In this document: positions 12,683 to 25,754 of the stretch, in pieces
Numbering within the stretch: the first letter of the stretch is position 1
Layout: each line of letters opens with the position of its first letter
NCBI GenBank assembly: GCA_033439795.1
Contig: JAUTDP010000015.1
Location: forward strand, 1,302,001-1,366,000
Direction: 5' to 3'
DNA length: 64,000 bases
DNA from: Sordaria brevicollis
Taxonomy: Eukaryota > Ascomycota > Sordariomycetes > Sordariales > Sordariaceae
Program-made: the position numbers and the translations under genes
The notes under the pieces: model-generated
What the model was told of the DNA's origin: nothing
The model's database searches: none
The model's input: only the letters and a program-made list of their open reading frames with translations

Positions 12683-13862
12683 TTTTTCCTGCGTCCGAGC
12701 CCGGTATCTTAATTCTTCTCTCTTCCCGTCCCTGCGACGTTCAATGTTGCCTTGGGATGAACCAAATACAGTCCCTCTCACTCTCCGCACAAGGCTGATG
12801 AAACAAGCGTGACAAACAGACAGGAATAAAAAAAATTGTGGGAACCTATACCATGGAAAGAACAATGGAACATGAGATGGAAGCTAGATATGGAACCCCC
12901 CAACTTTGACTTGCCATGGGGTGGGGTGGAGAAAAGGGGGAAAGTGTAGAAAAAAATTCAAGAAAGCCGAGTCCAACACAAGACCGGCACATGGGGCTCC
13001 TAAGGTGCCATGGAATGGAAGATTATTTGATTCATGAAAAGTGAAGGGGGTGAGACGGGGAATGAGGAAGCAGAGGCCGCCGCCACTGCCGCAAGACATG
13101 TCAACCGAACGGCTATCCTAATTTCCGCTCATCTTTGCCAATCCAGTTAAGCGAGACACTTGACTCCATCGTGAATATCGGATACGGCATGTCAGCCCAA
13201 CGTTTTTGCTTCTTAAACCTTACCCATGTCGCTGGCATCGACTTTGTCGTATACTATTTCTGTTGTGAAACAAGCCGCTTGGCTAATCACGATGGAGGTT
13301 TATCGGTCGTAGAGGTAAAAGAGGGGAGGAAAGATGGCAGACGGGCAAATAAGCCAGTCATGGCCGGGCACGTTTCTGGACAGCAGCGACCCAGATCTGA
13401 TATCACATAAGATTCTGTCTCTATCCGGAGAGCTTTCCGAACCAACAACTTGCTGCAAGCTTCCCTTGTTCTGGTCTTTGGGCGATCTTGAACAAAAGAT
13501 CGAGGGTGACAAGTAAGAAGGGTTAGGGTTCACGGCCAAGGCGGACAACCCGATGATTTACCCCTATTCAACCTCCAGGGGTCGCGCAGCTCGGTTCCTT
13601 GGCAGAATCCTGGTATAGCAAAACCGACAGACTGGGTGAACGAAAGGATGGATTTTGTCGTCGTGCGTTATGGTCATTCGACAATCAGAAAACATCTGTA
13701 TACGCGTCAATGATGTGTACATGTTCGTAAGCTCTTGAATACCTTGTTCGGGGCTACAACTGAGCCATTCCTTCTTCTTACCCACCCAAACGCCGTACAG
13801 AAAGCAAATCTAAAGATCACCAAGCGGAAACACACTAGCGGCCTTAGCCTGGTCCTTGTCGA
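12683..13862. other. intergenic region downstream of msh6
   Basis: About 1.2 kb between two minus-strand genes, expected to contain the 3' UTR of msh6 and the promoter of the DUF3176 gene. Nothing else is recognisable. Confidence 0.5.
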
Positions 13863-16800
13863 TCAAAGAGCCTCGATGGCCCTCAACAGAACATCCACGC
13901 CCCTGTCGCCCACTTCTCGCTCCTTCCCAGTTTCGCTCCTCAAAAGACTGGCCACATCGCTGAGAACTCCGAGAGGGATATAGCATCCGGTCTTCGCTCG
14001 GTCCAGGCTCTCCTTCAATCGGCTCGTGTGCTCCCACTCCTTCGCGGCAACTTCGGATCTTCGGATGACCTTGTCGGGGATACCGCACATGGCCGCGCAA
14101 TGCATACCGAAGGAACCCTCTGCGACGCCGTCTTCAAGCTTGTACAGGAACGTTATCCTCTTGTTGTCTTCGTCCACCTCAATCTGCATCCTCCTGGCCC
14201 GAATCTCGGGATGATTCTCGAACTCAGTAGCAAGACTGTGATAGTGCGTAGCGAAGAAACCAACGCAGCCAATGTGTGATGCGACATGATGCAGAACTGC
14301 TTGGGCGACCGCAACGCCATCGTAGGATGATGTGCCACGTCCAAGTTCGTCAAGAATGACAAGAGAACGGGGTGTGGCCTCTGACAAAATCTTCTTGGTC
14401 TCGGACAGCTCGACGAAGAACGTGGATTGCGCGGCAAAGATGTTGTCATTCGCGCCCAAACGAGACATGATGCGGTCGACGGGGGTCAGACGGGCAGACA
14501 CGGCGGGGACGTAACAACCTATCTGGGCCATGATCACGGCGATACAGGACTGTACGGGTAAAACGGTCAGCAATTGAACAGATCAAGAGGTTGATGGCTC
14601 CAGACCGTACTTACCATTCGAAGAATCGTGGACTTGCCAGCAGCGTTTGCGCCAGTAAGAAGGTTAATGTTCGCCTCATCACCACCCAGCTTGATATCAT
14701 TCGGGATGAAGTCGTCAACGGTGTTCAGCATGCAGGGATGGCGCAGTTCGTTGAACTCGACAACGGTTCGCTCATCGTTGACAAAGACCGGACGGCAGGA
14801 AGGCTGACCAAGCGCGGATGAAGCTTTGGCCAGACTAATGAGGCAGTCCAGCTGGGAGATGATGCGAATTGCCTGCAACCATGTTTCGTAATCGACATCG
14901 AAACGCTTGAAGAACCTGGAGGCGACCTCTTTCACGATCTGAGAATGGGTTTCTTCGGCTTCCTGAAGCTCTCGAACAAGTTCCTCAAGCTCCTTGAAGT
15001 AGTACCGCTTGACCGCGGATGTTGCGGACATTTGGCGCCACTTGGGAGGAACCTTGACGGTCTTGGGAACTTCAATTTGGTAGACTTCCTTGCCAACGTC
15101 TGTGAACTTTGCTGTCTTGCATTTAAGAGCAGCCTTCTGCCTATCAAGCAGCTCCTGCAGCTCGCCCTTGATCCGGTCCAGCTCTTCCTGGCTGCGGTCA
15201 AAGTCTTCTTCTATCCCCGGCGAAGGGATCAGAAGCTTGTCATCGCGGGCTCTCTTCCGGTCGAAGGCAGTCTTCCAGTATCCCAACGGTTCCTTGAGAT
15301 CGGGCATTGATGCAACGAGACGGTCGACCAGCCCATTTCCGCCACAATAGGCCTCGAGGAGTTCCATGGTACGGTCGATCTGTTCGAACCCCTCTAGGAC
15401 TCTGACGAAATCCTCAGGCCTGCAGGCACCGGCATGAATGCGGGAGATCAAGCGCTCCAGATCCGGCATCTTGCTCATTTGAGAGGAGAACTGGTCTCCG
15501 AGGCTTCGATCATCATTGAGCATGTCGACTGCATCAAGTCTCTCGTTGAGCTTCTGTATGTTACAGAGAGGATGACAGACCCATTGTCTAAAGAGCCGCT
15601 TTCCGAAGGGAGTTATGCAACGGTTCAGCAAATGGAATAAGGTTCCTTCCGGACCGCCGTTGGCTGTATTGGCAAAGATCTCCAAGTTGATGAGAGACTG
15701 GCCGTCAAGGATAAGCGTACCGTTCCGGTGGATGGGGTTGTACCATGCAAAGTTTCCTTGGGAGAGCAAGTTACGCTCCAGCTTTAGCATGCGCAGGTAC
15801 TGAGTCAGAGCACCGAGAGCGGACATCAAAAGGTCTTTGTCGCGAGCATCTTTAAGCTTCTCAGGCCAGACCTCCTCCTGACCTTCGCCAGAGACGAAGT
15901 ATCCGCTGCAGTCAAGTTCGCGCCTGGCCATGTCTGCCTCCCAAAACTCGGTTCCCGACTTGAGATAGTTCCAGATGGTGGTAGGGGCCGTGTTGTTCTT
16001 GAGGATACGTAGAGCCTTGGTGGAAAGGTGTGATTTCTCAAGGATTAACTCGCGAGGCGAAGTCTGGGCAACAAAGGTTTCAAACTTGGTCAGGTCGACA
16101 TCGTCCTCAAACTCTGAGATGAAGAACTGTCCTGTGGAAGCGTCCACAAAGGCGATACCAAATGCAGGTTTGTCGTCGACAACGGACTCCTTGATGGCAG
16201 CGCAATAGACGGCGTTATCGTCTTGAAGCATGCTGCCATCCACAAGGGTGCCACCTGTAAGGATACATGTGAGCTCACGGCGGATAATCTTGTCCGCCTT
16301 CTTGGCCTTGGTGTCACGTTCGCGCATTTCTTTGCCCAACGCAGACTCCATCTGGTCGACGCGGGCTACCTTGTAGCCTTTGGCAACAAACTGGTTGACC
16401 CACATGTCGAGTGAGCTTTCAGGAACGCCCACCATGCGCATGTTGACACGATCAGTGAGCTTGAGGTCGAAGAGTTGATGTCCAATTGTAGCATCATTCT
16501 CATAGAGTTCATAGAACTTTCCCTTCTTGAAGAAGACCACGGTGTCCCACAAGTTCTTCTTGATCTCCCAGTATTGCGTCTCAAAGGGCGAAAACTGCCT
16601 CCAGGCCGATGGGGGCACGTAGACAGTACCAGGATCGTAATCCGGATGACCTGGCCGGTTCTTGTTGGCATCTTGAATATCGGCTAACCATGGGTATCGT
16701 TCTTCAGGTTCTCTGGTGTGCGCCTTGGGCTTCGGCTTGGCAGTCGCGGATGGCTGTGCGGAACGAGGAGTGGCAGATCGAGGTTCAGCTGGCTGAATGT

Positions 16801-17711
16801 TGTCCGGATCATACTTCCATTTCAGGGCGGTTGAAGTTCTGGGAACATCATCCAACATCTCCTCATCCTCATCGTCCTCCTCCTCTCTTTTTGATGTTCG
16901 TGGGCCCGGAGGCGAGGACATGGCTGACTTTTTGCGCGGGGCGCTCGGGCGTGCTGCCGGTCGTTTTCTCTTTTTTGATTTTGAGGCGCCTTCGTCGGAT
17001 TCGTCGTCGTCGACAACAAAATCTGCCATGTCATCATCTTCATCCTCGTTGGCCACTGTCTCGTCCATCTCGAAAGCATCGTCTTCATCGTCTTCGTCTA
17101 TGACTTTGGGACGTGATCGAGAGCGTGATGGACGGGAGCTCCGGGGCTTCCCTGAAAACGAGAGGAAGACATCGTCGCCGTCGTCGTCTGATGACTCTGC
17201 ATAGTTGACCACCGCCTTTGCCTGAAGCCACAAAGAGTTAGCACAGAAGGGTGAAAATGGAGAGCTGACAACTTGCCTTGCGCCTGATGGGACTGCTGGG
17301 CATCATGATGGTCCTGGTATCGCCATCCTTGGAAAAGGCAGTGCCTGGGTTTTCCTGGGAGCTTGGAGGTAGAACAGCGTCACTACTAGGGACTGGGGTC
17401 TCGTCAAGCCTCCTCCTCCTCCGAATGGGCGGCAGAATAGAGTTGGATTTTGTGGTTTCTTTCAGGTATTCTGGAGATTTCTCCTTCTGGCCTGGGCGAG
17501 GCGTTGCCGTGGCATCAGTAGCAGGACTGGAAGCGGCAACGGTAGCATTGGAATTGGCATTTGCGCTGGAGTTTGTGGGAGTCGCAGAAGAAGTCTTTGA
17601 GAAGAAGCCCAGGATACTTGACTGCCGACCGGTGGAGGCCAATCCAGATCTCTTAACGGTGGATGGTGTTCTCGCTGGAGTGCGAGCCGGAGTCGAGGTT
17701 TTGTCGCCCAT
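13863..17711 (-). CDS. msh6: DNA mismatch repair protein MSH6 (MutS homolog), 1242 aa
   Basis: MSH6 pairs with MSH2 in the nucleus as MutS-alpha, which recognises base mismatches and small loops. Exons are 17711-17277, 17221-14615 and 14549-13863. Intron 1 (55 bp) has a GC donor (AAG|GCAAGT) and a CTAAC branch site; intron 2 (65 bp) is GT-AG. The start MGDKTSTPART begins a disordered tail with a PCNA-interacting box (Gln30 ... Ile33 ... Phe36-Phe37, QSSILGFF), typical of MSH6 and not of MSH2. A long acidic stretch follows. The mismatch-wedging Phe-x-Glu motif is present (Phe381, Glu383 in GKFYELYE). The ATPase has Walker A TGANAAGKST (about 1002-1011, split from the rest by intron 2) and Walker B VILDELGRGTSSYDG (acidic pair 1081-1082). 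Length equals that of yeast Msh6 as I recall it. Confidence 0.97.
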
Positions 17712-19426
17712 GTTTAGCCCACAATCGGCGGATTTCGACTCGATTTGGTCGAGGAGTTGACTGGCATAAGAAGATGACGGGAGACGAGAAGAAAGTACAG
17801 GCAGTCAGAATTTTCACAACATTCTGGACAAAACTTGAGATGGAAGGTGCTTTTGATAACGGGAACTGGCACTTGCCAAAGAGAAAGACGCGTAAAGAGG
17901 TTCTGGGGAAAGCGCGTCCGTGTCTCAATCATCCTGTCCAATCCCTGTACATACGATGACCCACTGCCCCGCTAAAGCATGCACTTTTTTGTGGAGTCCA
18001 TCAGCGACCAATGTGGGGGGCAGTGGATTCCCTCTGCTCGTTGACATTGACGACGGCTTTCTCGCTGACTTCTTGTCTTCATCTCTTCGACCTTGTTTTT
18101 TCACCTTCTTTTTCACCTTCTTTTCATTTTTTTTCCCTCTCACTCAACTCCACGTCAACCAGCCTTTCTAGTCGATGTCCTTCGTCACACCAAACGCATC
18201 AAACGCCACCGGACCCGGACGCTAGCAGCTCATGCCACAAAATCGAGACGGCGAAGAAAAAAAGAAAAGAAAGGGCAATGGTCGCGTCTAGCTGCGTGTC
18301 ATGGTGCCAGCATCATTTCAGTTGTTGACTGTCGACTCGTGTGATTATTGAGTCGCCAGATCACGCAGGTCGCTGCGATTCCATCGGATTCGGCTTCGCT
18401 GTGTCTGAGGTTATGGGCAAGCCGTCGAGTGGCATTATCAGCGTTCTATCGTTGACTGGTCGGTCTTGAGCGTGGATAAGGCGGTTATCTTCTTGCTTGC
18501 TTTTCAGGATGACGTCAAAGGTCACATAGAGGATATATCTCTACCGCCTGGATTTCAACCTCAGCAACAAGTGTTGCCGCAATATGGAGCCTTCAATCGA
18601 CAACCATCGATGGCCATCAAGCGGACAGGGTCTTCATCGTAATCCACGAGCGGCCCAGGAAAGTTCAACGGCACGGGCGGATGGAACTTGAGGTAGAGAG
18701 TCTGATTGAGCTTGGATATCACACCCTCTTCCTCTTCTTCGGACCAGGAACCAGGACAGTGACGGTTGAGGAGTACGGTGGTGCAATATATCCAAAATGC
18801 TTTCCGACTGAGAAGGGCCAATCGGTTTATACAGCTTACGGGTAAATGGGTTTCGATTTCGAAATGGGTATGCCACCTCCGTCGTCGCCAATCTATCAAC
18901 GGCTGGCTGTTACCGTTCCACGGAAACACACCGGTTGGTGCAAATTTGTCGTTCCGAGAGTCCGATTGAGATTACTTTGATTAAACAGGCCTTGCAGTTT
19001 ACTCAAGAAGATCAGTGTCCATGTTGAGGCAAAAGTTTCCCTCTTGTCCATGCCATGTTTTCTTCCATCATTTTTCATCTTACCATTTCACGACCCCAGG
19101 AAGGGTGTTCCTCTCAACGACGTCGACCCCTTACTGCCCTTTTAGTACTGCAGAGTGTCTGCTGCATTTCACCTGTCAAAGCCTGCCCAACAGCTGCCGC
19201 CATCATTCGGGGGTCTTTTACCGCTGTGGGGTTGAACATCGGCCGCCTGCGGTATCAATGACCCCGCCAATGCTCTCAGTCCGGGACGGAGAAGGGCGCG
19301 AATCACATACCACGATTCACAAGTCACGTTGGACGTGAGGACGTGTATATCCGTCTTGCCACAAGTATCAAGCATTAGGACTCATCGACATATCCACCAC
19401 ATCTTGTTCTTGTCACTGGAGTCTTC
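17712..19426. other. divergent promoter region between msh6 and the Zn2Cys6 gene
   Basis: About 1.7 kb separates the two divergent start codons. It has a T/C-rich tract with a repeated TTTTTCACCTTC unit near 18095-18140 and a palindromic CRE-like site at 18510. No coding frame in it is convincing. Confidence 0.55.
18510..18517. promoter_or_regulatory. palindromic CRE-like site TGACGTCA
   Basis: A perfect TGACGTCA octamer, the consensus for ATF/CREB bZIP factors, lies about 0.8 kb from the msh6 start and 0.9 kb from the transcription-factor start. Binding is inferred from the motif alone. Confidence 0.4.
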
Positions 19427-22293
19427 ATGGATATATCCGATGTCACAGTTGCCGCTCCATCCGAGGGCGCTCGGGAGTCCCTAAAAGACAGCAACAGTCG
19501 AAGAGCAGCGGCATGTCTAGTCTGTCGTCGATCCAAAATCCGATGCGAAAAGGGAAAAGGACAACATAACGACGATGACCGATGTCAGCGCTGTCTTCAG
19601 CTTGGGGTACAATGCATTCGCCCCGAATTCCATGTGGGCAGGAGGAAGGGTGTCAAAAAGCAAGTCCTGCCGGTTCTTCATGACAAGGCGCTGTTACTGA
19701 CCACCTCCTCAGTAAGCGTACCGGGCTGGAAAAGGCACTCCATCAGGTCGAACAGGCTGTGAAACGATCAGGAGCCAGTCTGCATGGTATCGAGGCCACC
19801 AAATTCGTTTCCGAACTGAAAGTGATCTTAGGTGCCGGCTCACTTACACCGGTTCCCGACGGTGATCACAAAGCCCCGAGACCTGGTCATGCAAGAACAT
19901 CCTCGGCCATATCACGAAGGCCTAGTGACATTCTCATGGCAGATGCATCCGATGAGTCCGGCGATAGCTCCATCTCGGATCACGACGACATAAGCATTCC
20001 ACAAGACTCTACTCCATCTCAAAGCCATGTGGCAGATGAGAGTCTTGCCGTTGATGATGCGGAAAATCCCCTTCAACTTCTCGCGCGAGCTTCTGATATG
20101 CATGTTTCGCCGAAGCCGGTCGGCGAGATTTCTAACGTCGAGATTACTCACAACCACAAACGCCAGCGACTAGATAAAGAAACTGAAAAGCTGTCCGAGG
20201 TCGAAAAATTCTTCAAATTCACTCAGTTCTCTCTCGACTGTGGCCCTGACCTGGACCCTATCGACCTTGGCCTACTCACAACAGAAGAGGCAGAGTCCCT
20301 GTTTGACTTCTTCCACAAGAGTCTTGCCCACACTCGTTGGGGTCTCGATCCAGTACTATACACCGCCGCCTTTACTCGCTCGCGTTCCGCTTTTCTTTTT
20401 ACTTCCATATGTGCAGCTGCCGCTCTCTTCATGCCAAAACAAGGAGCTTTGTCTCGACGGTTGTCTAATCACTGTAAAACCCTAGTCAACCGGATCATGG
20501 TCGACCGATACCGGTCCGTCGAAATTGTTCTCGCCTTTATGGTCAATGTCCCCTGGATGTTTCCTGGAAAACATAGTACCGACGACGAAACGTGTTGGTA
20601 TGTTTCCATGGCCACCACCATGGCCCTGGACCTGTCCCTCCACAAGGTTGTTGTCTCTATGGATGCGATACGAGACGGTAGCTATAACGGAGGCATTGCG
20701 CGGGCAGACTGCATTGACCCCAAGGTGGCATTATCTCTGGATGGTTTCGGAGATGTCGATTCCGAATCTGAACTTGGGAGACGGTTACTGCGGCGGAGAG
20801 AAAGATGCTGGATTGCGTTGTTCGTGCTAGAACGAGGAATGTGCTTAGCGCGAGGCAGATGTTATACCGTGCCTCTAACGCCCCTTCTCCGACGCTGCGA
20901 TGAATGGCACATGTCGGATATTGCAGATACGATGGATGGGCACTTGGTATCTATGGCCGTCCTACGGAGAGATTTGGTAAGCTTCCATGCCGATTTCTGC
21001 AATACAGACACTAACAAGATCAGGACGACCTGTTCAACAACATCAGAGCAGTGTGTGACGGATCACGAGAAACACTGGCAGATGGCGGCCTTATTGCCCA
21101 ATCGTTCGTATTCTCTCCTCCCTTTCCTTCAGATCACAAGCACTCCTTCTAATTTGTGCTCTAGAATACAAATGTCAGTAGACAAGTTCTTTGAGCAATG
21201 GCACGCCAAATGGACCATACCCATCGGTACCGGACCTCGTAAGTTTCTTCTTCAAACCAGCCTTCCAACTCACCACCTACTAACACCATCTGCTGGAAAA
21301 AAAGAACATCGCCTCCCACCCTACGTCCAAATCCTCGTCACCCACACCCGCCTCTCCATCTACAGCAGCGTAATCAACCACCCCACCGCGCCGACCGAAG
21401 TCCGCCACTTCTTCCACGCCGCCGGTCTTTCTTCGGCTCTGAACGTCATGCGCGCCGCTATCCAGGGCGAAGAGCAGCTGTCGAGCATGCCCAATAATAC
21501 TGCCATCATGATCTCTTTTGCTGCCTGCTTCGCCCTACGTCTTAGCGGCCAGCTCTCAGGCGGCACCTCCAGCCTGGCGCCCAGCGTTCGGACGCTAATT
21601 GAGGAGACGGCGGGTGTGCTGGAGCGGATTGGCACCGCTACGGAACATCGCAATGGTATGTCGACCCTGTATGGGAAATACCTAAAATACATTGTAAAGA
21701 AAGCAGCAATGGCAGCGGCAGCATCATATGTCGAGAATATGGTGGGCTCAACAGCGCGATCAAGGAATGGCATAGGAAATATGCCATCAGAACGAGGAAG
21801 TCAGCAGCAGCCTGTAGCCTTTTCTCGACATGGTGGACCAGTCGCATCATCGTCATCATCAACAGGACTGGCAGCGTATCAGCGCACCAGCACCAGCACT
21901 ACAGCCATAGGCAATAGTAACTACGGCGTCCCTTCAGATACACCTTTACCCGGCACTTCATCATCAGTCTTCGAACCCGGCCACCCCTCAACCTCGACAC
22001 CACCACACCCACATTCCTCCCTCTGGGCAGCCACCGAACCGATCCTCTTGCAATTCTCATCCATGTCCGATGATCAGATCAGGGAAGCGCTGAATAATGA
22101 GTTTCATGTTGATCCGTCGGCTACTTCTGCAGCGTCCACTAATGGAAACAGCATGTATAACCATCACCATCACCAACATAACAGCCATGCAACCGGTGGC
22201 GGCCCTGGAGGAGGCTTGTCGTCGCTGTGGGATGATGTGGCGGTTTTGCCGGATTGGTTGAACTCGGGGAATTTGCCGGAGTTTGGGATTTGA
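19427..22293 (+). CDS. Zn2Cys6 fungal transcription factor, 879 aa
   Basis: A nuclear zinc-cluster regulator of unknown targets. Exons: 19427-19659, 19713-20976, 21024-21103, 21165-21238 and 21305-22293. Intron 1 (53 bp) uses a GC donor (AAAAA|GCAAGT) with branch TACTGAC. Cysteines 30, 33, 40, 53, 56 and 63 form the cluster (spacing 2-6-12-2-6). Splicing intron 1 joins GVK to NKRTGLEKALHQVEQAV, the linker and coiled coil normal for this class. The fungal-specific regulatory domain follows (Ser/Asp-rich region, then RWGLDPVLYTAAFTRSRSAF). The spliced frame of the small exons reads DDLFNNIRAVCDGSRETLA and continues to PPYVQILVTHTRLSIYSS, as in related regulators. The C-terminus is Ser/Thr- and His-rich with an acidic/hydrophobic end that could be an activation domain. 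Skipping introns 2-4 leaves the frame open, so a naive prediction would give a wrong middle section. Confidence 0.88.
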
Positions 22294-25244
22294 GTTAGGG
22301 TGAGAGATGGGGAGGGAAGTTATTTGGGAGGCGGCAGTTGAAACGTGGGCTTTGTATAACACGAAGTTATATATGAAGTTGAGATGAAAAGAAAGAGAGC
22401 AGGTTTTCCATCTGTCCTCTCGTGAAACTTGTAGCAGCAGCAGTTTCCCTTTTCGGTGAATGGTGTGAATGAGATGGGGTCCTAACACCGCAGCTGCAAA
22501 AATGGCTGATCGTGCGATAGACAGATAACAGTCAAGCAGGGGAGGTGCGGCGGTGGATCAAGTCTCGGCGGCCACCGTTCGGCGCGCACACAAGTTCCCG
22601 CTCGAGCCTCGAGCCATCTCCGGTCACGATAACTTCGTGCCCATCACATAACTCCCAAGGAGATCTGGAGTTACTAATGGAGCGCTCAGTTTGAGGTTCA
22701 GTTCTTCTACCAACACCTTGAGAACATAATGATTCGGCGATCATGCAGTTTGCGCGTCTACCAGCATCTATGTAGCATTGCGGGCTGCTTCAACGCCGGC
22801 GGCATGTCATGTCTGTAGTTCGAAGTCCATGTGAACTTCACGTTGAGAAGCAATGATGGCGCTTGAAAATGACATTTAAGCTCACCCGCCAACTGTGCGT
22901 TATCTGCAATCAATCTCTCACTTACACTGTACTGTACAAATCGCGTGCTTTCAACTGCCCGTACCCATAATCTTATCGGACTGGTGAGCCTCGAAGTTTC
23001 TCGAGAGGGGTTGTGTCGGCGAGGTCCGATTGCGGTCGCACTGGCTAGCAGTGGCAGGCAGAGTGTGCGACAACGTCCAGTGCGAGCGAGGCAGGCCTGT
23101 CTGGCGCCGAACGCGATCGTTGGGCCGATTTGGTGACAGCACTTGATGGATGACAGGCAGAGTCCGTCGCGTGGATAGCTTCCGATTTAGGGATGGGAAC
23201 GCGGGATGCGACTTCGCTGCCCTGCCCTGCCCTGCTGCCGTGCCGCCGTGCGCGATGGACAGATTCGATGTGCACCACGCAGCTGAAGATGCAGTGCAGT
23301 GCGGGTGAGAGATGGTTCTTCGAGCGAAGGAAGGGTGGGACAGTGGGACTTGTGTGAATCTCAAAATCGCATCATGGTGGTTTGCGATGGCACCAGGTCG
23401 TATCAAAGGTGGCAACTTTGAACGGGCGGGAAAGGAAAGCCGGAGCGGGTAGGCGGGGGCCATGGTGAGATGGCTGAATTGCTTATCGCAGACCATCGGA
23501 GTGTCGGACCACGGAGTGCTGTCCCGGTTTTGGCGCGCCGTCCATCTGGCATCTGCGGGCGTCGTCGCCTGTGGTCGTTGTCGCCGTCGTTTAGCTAGAT
23601 CGCCCCGTCAATCCCCCGCCGGTCCAGAACTGATGGACTGTCGTGTTGAAACAAAAGGGCCTGTTACACATGGATGATGCTGGTCTTTTTGGTTGTCCAT
23701 CCATGGAGCGGGATCTCGTTTGTGAGGGGAAGGGACATTGACAAAAAGTCTGGACGTGTGCAAATTGCGACTGTGACTGGTGAGAAATCCCGTCCCAGAG
23801 ATGGATGAACACTGGAGTGAGAAAACGAATACGTGACGGGGAATTATTCACACCTGTTACAAACCGCTTTTACAACCTTTTAACCTTATCTCTCTTCAAG
23901 CCAACAACCAGCCATTCAGAGCTCTTCAGCAAGACACCACCAAACTCTTTAGCGCTCTTCAGTGACGACGTTCCAAGAACTTGGCAATGCTTGTCAACCC
24001 GCTGTCCCAACGGACCACCACCAGCAATTCGGCCGGCCTTTTTCCTCAGGCCTGTCAGGTTTAGCGCTCGCCATCTTGGATTTCCTTTTCTGGTGTTCGG
24101 GGGTGATTGGTAACACATGCGGGGTTCTGACTCTGAGTGTTCAGAAAGATCATTGCCTAGAATACCCCAGCCTCACCAACGGACAATATCGGAGGAATCA
24201 GTCTGAAAAGGCAGGAGGGGAGGAGCTTCAACCTTGGAGAAAGGGTAGCGTCAAGGTGATGGTGCAATTGCGACAAAACTTGCGACAAAGTGTTCGTGGG
24301 CTCTTGCCATGTTCATGATTCCTCACAATAAACAATGGGCAAGGTGGACGGGACCACGACGGGACCTCGAGTGAAAGTGGGCGAATGCTGGTGCGAAATG
24401 GCATGTTCACAATGCAATCCCCCGTTGGAAAAGAGTTTCCAGTTTTGGTGACCAAATGCACCTTCTTGCCCTCCGGCTCTCGGGGCACTGCTACGCTGGA
24501 GTAACACCTTAGCACAAATTAGTGCAACTCCCATGTTCAAGTGCTACCGCGCTACTGCTCGGAGCGGGCCACAAGCACCGGCGGGGGTCACCGGGCAAGA
24601 GACGTGATTGGCCCGAGAGCAGAGTGGGATGCCTTGGACATTTTTCATATGCAGCCTGTTCTCCATTTTTCGGCAGCTTGTGAAAAAGTGGAGGACACGC
24701 GCGGAAGATGTGCCCTTCACTTTTGCAGAGAGCAGCTGCACAGCAAGAACAGCCAACAGGTGTCAATTACGAACTGTCATAAATCTCGCTGCCCGCCCTC
24801 ACTCCCCGTTGTGTCCGCTACTGATCCCGTCCTGGTCCGCGAAGTCTCGAGAGTACGAGTCCAAACCTAACTTCAACCCCTCCTTTGGTCCCATCTCCTC
24901 CGCCCCGGCCGCTGCCGTCCAACTGTCCCAACCAACCCGTGTTGCCTATAGCCGTCCACTTCAATCCGTTCTTGCCCGCCTCTTTCGCGTTGTCCACAAC
25001 CATCGTCACTCTGCCCGTCGTCTTTTTTTTTCCTCTTGGTGGAATATCCAGACCGAAAAAAAAAGTACAACCGCAGTTATCCACTTGACTTATTGCCCCT
25101 GAAAGACGAGAAAATTTGTCAAGTCGACAGCCCAGCCTAGCTTTCCCGACTCCGCTTCCGAGTGCAGCCCTACAACAAACAACAAGTCACACGTTGTCAC
25201 CGTCTCCCAAACAACCAACACCCCCAACCCTCACAACCGCAACC
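22294..25244. other. 2.9-kb intergenic interval upstream of KGD4
   Basis: The interval should hold the 3' UTR of the regulator and the promoter of the downstream gene. The last ~350 bases are strongly pyrimidine-rich (for example 24880-24960 and 25020-25040), common before highly expressed fungal genes. Small frames here are not convincing. Confidence 0.5.
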
Positions 25245-25754
25245 ATGTTCGCTGCCACCAGAGTTCTCCGGGCTGCTGCTCACGCCGAGCGCGTTCCTTC
25301 CATCAAGTTCCTCGGTCGCAGAACCATTCCTGGTATGTTTTCTCTCCCTCTTGCGCCTCCGAGCATTCCGGTGCAGTGCATCTTGCCAACTCAACTGGCA
25401 ACCTTGATGTTTGCGGATGACGTTGCTGACAGTCTGCTCTTCATCAATACAGCTTCCGTCGACCACTCCCCCAAGCCTCACCCTGCCTCTCCCACCCACT
25501 CCCTTCCTGCCAACTGGGGTTCTTCCACCACCTTCAGCGCCTACCGCCAGCACGCCCAGCAGCACGGTCCCCTTCGCAAGACCATCCGCCCTGAGGTTGC
25601 CGGTATTGGTGGCACCCCCGGCGGTGCTCTCGGCCCCGTCAAGCCTGCTCAGGGCCTCTACTTTGACCGCAACGAGCTCCCCGCCCGCTTCCGTCGCCAG
25701 CCTCTCACCGAGGCCGAGATCGAGGCCATCGAGTCTGGCTGCGGCTTTGCTTAA
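25245..25754 (+). CDS. KGD4: KGD4/YMR31-like mitochondrial 2-oxoglutarate dehydrogenase subunit, 129 aa
   Basis: Yeast Kgd4 (Ymr31, first annotated as ribosomal protein MRPS36) recruits the E3 component to the 2-oxoglutarate dehydrogenase complex in the matrix. Exons are 25245-25332 and 25453-25754; the 120-bp intron (GTATGT...ACAG) falls within an Ala codon, joining RRTIP to ASVDHSP. The N-terminus (MFAATRVLRAAAHAER) is an Arg/Ala-rich amphipathic presequence. The family signature is at the C-terminus: ELPARFRRQPLTEAEIEAIE followed by SG, matching the ELPARFR...I..GGA ending that I recall for the yeast and animal proteins. The central His/Pro-rich region with KPHPASPTHSLP is typical of filamentous fungi. 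The size fits the family. Confidence 0.85.
   Translation: MFAATRVLRAAAHAERVPSIKFLGRRTIPGMFSLPLAPPSIPVQCILPTQLATLMFADDVADSLLFINTASVDHSPKPHPASPTHSLPANWGSSTTFSAYRQHAQQHGPLRKTIRPEVAGIGGTPGGALGPVKPAQGLYFDRNELPARFRRQPLTEAEIEAIESGCGFA

Noticed and set aside
12683..12865. 61-residue N-terminal extension of the DUF3176 protein from an upstream Met
   Set aside because: It adds a hydrophobic stretch not expected in the family, and the downstream Met precedes the usual acidic tail. Kept only as an alternative start.
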